7,289 nucleotides of DNA from the NCBI GenBank assembly GCA_016791325.1, contig JAEUMU010000076.1, forward strand, positions 1-7,289, in the 5' to 3' direction. Positions 5,927 through 7,289 of the stretch are shown in pieces (positions within the stretch are counted from its first letter, which is position 1; each line of letters begins with the position of its first letter). Both the position numbers and the translations under genes were made by a program. The stretch is from Hyphomonadaceae bacterium. GTDB taxonomy: Bacteria > Pseudomonadota > Alphaproteobacteria > Caulobacterales > Aquidulcibacteraceae. The notes under the pieces were generated by a model. The model searched no databases and was not told the origin of the DNA. It saw only the letters and a list, made by a program, of their open reading frames with translations.

Positions 5927-7119
5927 CGTCCGCCGGGGCCCGTGCTTTGAAACGTAGCGGCGTTGCCGATGGCTGCCGCGCTCGCGCCGACTGATTGGGC
6001 GTTTGGCGTGCGGAGAACCGCCTCAGAACGCACATCGCCGTCGTTGGTTTGGGAGTTTGCGGCGGTCAGCGTGGGGCGGCTGGAATCGCAATACGCGCAA
6101 AGCGCGGCGCTGACGCTGTTGCCGTAGGCGGCCGATGACGCGAGCGCGGTGACGCCGCCCGTGCCGGCCATCGCCGCAGTCGCGGAAACATCGCCAGAAT
6201 TTTCCTGCGCCACATCGAGGGCCATGTCCGAGCCGACATTCGACGCCGTGACGCTGTTGCCCACGCCATATGCGCCGGCGGAGGCGAAGCCGAGAAAGTC
6301 ACCGCCCAAGGTCACATAGGCGTCGGCGGAGACGTCCGCGCTGGATTGTTGGCGCGCGCGCCCGTTGGCGTAGCCCCATTGATTATCGATAGTGAGCGCG
6401 TTGCCGTTTCCGGTAGCGTTGCCGGAGGCGTCGGTCGCGTAGCCGGCGTAGAGATCCACGCGGGCCGCCACGGCGCCGCGGGCGGACTGGGCAGTGTCGG
6501 ACAAGTTGGTCGTCGTCGTGCCGGCGAGCGTGGCGTTGTTGGCGCTGGCGATGGCGCCCGAGACTGCCTGCCCCGCCACGCAGCAATGATCAGCCTCAGC
6601 CGAAGCGCGCACGGCGCCATCGCTTTCTTGCGCCAAAATCACGCGCAAATCGCCGTTTTCAGCGGCAATCGCGGCCACGTTGCCGCTGCTGGACGCAGAC
6701 GTTGACGCATCGCCGGCGTCGCCGCCGGTGAAGCGGGTTTCAGCGCTCACATCATTGTGCGCGCGCTGATCGGAGCGCAGGGCAAGATCGCCGCCGCTGG
6801 TTTGCGCGGTGAGGCCGTTGCCGGCGGCCGTGCTGGACGCGGCGATCACGCCTGTCGCATGCCAGACGGTCGCGTTGGTGGTGGCGCGGGAGGCGCCATC
6901 CATGTGTTGGTCACTCACGTAATCGGCATCCACGCCGTTGCTGGCGCCGGTGACGGAATTGCCGCTGGCCAAAGCGGATATGCCGACATCGCCGGCGCGC
7001 GCCACCTCAACGTCGGTGAGCGCGGTGACGCCGCGCAGTTGCAGCTGCGTGTTCGTCGCCGTTTGCGCGTAGGCGGGTGAAACGATGAGAGCGGCGCTGA
7101 TCAGCAGGGCGGCGCGCAT
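5923..7119 (-). CDS. hfaD: Probable holdfast anchor protein HfaD (repeat-rich secreted surface protein)
   Basis: Secreted, low-complexity 398-residue protein with a Sec signal peptide (MRAALLISAALIVSPAYA, cleavage after about residue 18). The mature part is Ala/Gly/Ser/Asn-rich and built from about eight imperfect repeats of 40-55 residues. Each has a turn like ASxAxGNxVT (near 49-57, 95-104, 140-148, 187-199, 231-243, 281-291, 327-337 and 379-388), usually followed by a QxNxGDVxA-like element (near 162-173, 304-314 and 357-366). No membrane helix follows the signal. The pattern resembles curlin-type amyloid repeats. The N-terminus (QTATNTQLQLRGVTALTDV) and overall design match what I recall of Caulobacter HfaD, which with HfaA and the CsgG-like HfaB fixes the holdfast polysaccharide to the envelope. 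Two cysteine pairs (Cys179-Cys180 and Cys341-x-x-Cys344) are unusual. The ATG at 7119 is chosen over 7155 because it starts the signal peptide directly, has GGAG eight bases upstream and avoids overlapping the upstream gene. The assignment rests on recognition and the upstream partner; another alanine-rich adhesin is possible. Confidence 0.62.
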   Translation of the reverse strand: MRAALLISAALIVSPAYAQTATNTQLQLRGVTALTDVEVARAGDVGISALASGNSVTGASNGVDADYVSDQHMDGASRATTNATVWHATGVIAASSTAAGNGLTAQTSGGDLALRSDQRAHNDVSAETRFTGGDAGDASTSASSSGNVAAIAAENGDLRVILAQESDGAVRASAEADHCCVAGQAVSGAIASANNATLAGTTTTNLSDTAQSARGAVAARVDLYAGYATDASGNATGNGNALTIDNQWGYANGRARQQSSADVSADAYVTLGGDFLGFASAGAYGVGNSVTASNVGSDMALDVAQENSGDVSATAAMAGTGGVTALASSAAYGNSVSAALCAYCDSSRPTLTAANSQTNDGDVRSEAVLRTPNAQSVGASAAAIGNAATFQSTGPGGR

Positions 7120-7141
7120 GGGCGTGGCTCCGGAGAATGAG

Positions 7142-7288
7142 TTACGAACGGCCACGGATTTCGCTGACGTTGGAGTCGCGCTGCACGTGCCAAGCGTCGC
7201 GATCCTGGCGGATCGGGGCGGTGATGGCGGCCGTGGCGGGGCTGATCGGCAGGCCGGCGGTTTCAGGCGCGGGGCCCATCGGATCGCC
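7142..7288 (-). CDS. hfaB: 3' end of upstream gene, probably hfaB (CsgG-like secretion protein)
   Basis: Partial CDS running off the right edge: 48 codons and a TAA stop. The visible C-terminus begins GDPMGPAPETAGLPISP and ends DSNVSEIRGRS. It is Pro/Ala-rich, consistent with a flexible tail, and has no diagnostic domain. It is in a different frame from the downstream gene and ends 22 nt before the hfaD start, so the two are likely one operon. The name rests on gene order (hfaA-hfaB-hfaD in Caulobacter) and not on the sequence of this fragment. HfaB is a CsgG-family outer-membrane lipoprotein needed to export or stabilise HfaA and HfaD. Confidence 0.5.
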   Translation of the reverse strand, partial: GDPMGPAPETAGLPISPATAAITAPIRQDRDAWHVQRDSNVSEIRGRS

Positions 7289-7289
7289 C

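Noticed and set aside
6346..7080. Plus-strand open frames opposite hfaD
   Set aside because: They follow the codon bias of the minus-strand gene, have no ribosome-binding sites or recognisable domains, and disappear once hfaD is accepted.
7120..7155. Longer start for the HfaD-like protein at 7155
   Set aside because: It would put 12 residues before the signal peptide and overlap the stop codon of the upstream gene, while the ATG at 7119 has a well-spaced GGAG.

Overview
The window is high-GC, densely coded bacterial chromosome. The gene content points to a stalked or prosthecate alphaproteobacterium (Caulobacterales/Hyphomonadales type). The main reason is the minus-strand pair at the right edge, which looks like the holdfast-anchor cluster hfaB-hfaD. 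A pair of TorF-family outer-membrane proteins, a short (type I) QueF and the overall GC-rich codon use agree with this. It is an inference from protein recognition; no rRNA or other phylogenetic marker is present.

Layout, left to right. (1) A DUF998 membrane protein (+) converges on queF (-), and their coding ends overlap by 19 bp. (2) queF is divergent from a classical short-chain dehydrogenase/reductase (+), with 78 bp between the start codons. (3) Two consecutive TorF-family putative porins (+) follow. They are clearly paralogous, and each has its own leader and is followed by a GC-rich hairpin. (4) A strong hairpin terminator sits between the second porin and a convergent YdjA-like nitroreductase (-). 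(5) The nitroreductase is divergent, across 46 bp, from a NUDIX hydrolase (+) whose stop codon overlaps the start codon of cysE (TGATG), so the two form a translationally coupled operon. (6) cysE converges on the hfaD-like gene (-) with a 4-bp overlap of stop codons. Upstream of hfaD, 22 nt away, is the 3' end of another minus-strand gene, probably hfaB.

Functionally this is mostly ordinary housekeeping: queuosine biosynthesis (QueF), cysteine biosynthesis (CysE), nucleotide or sugar-nucleotide sanitation (NUDIX) and flavin or NAD(P)H redox enzymes (nitroreductase, SDR). Alongside are two cell-surface modules, the TorF porin pair and the holdfast-anchor genes. I see no mobile element, CRISPR array, tRNA, rRNA or phage gene. 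The items most worth a second look are the structured porin leaders (one hairpin can mask the Shine-Dalgarno sequence), the porin duplication, and the Gly-Asn-rich, curlin-like repeat protein with unusual cysteine pairs.
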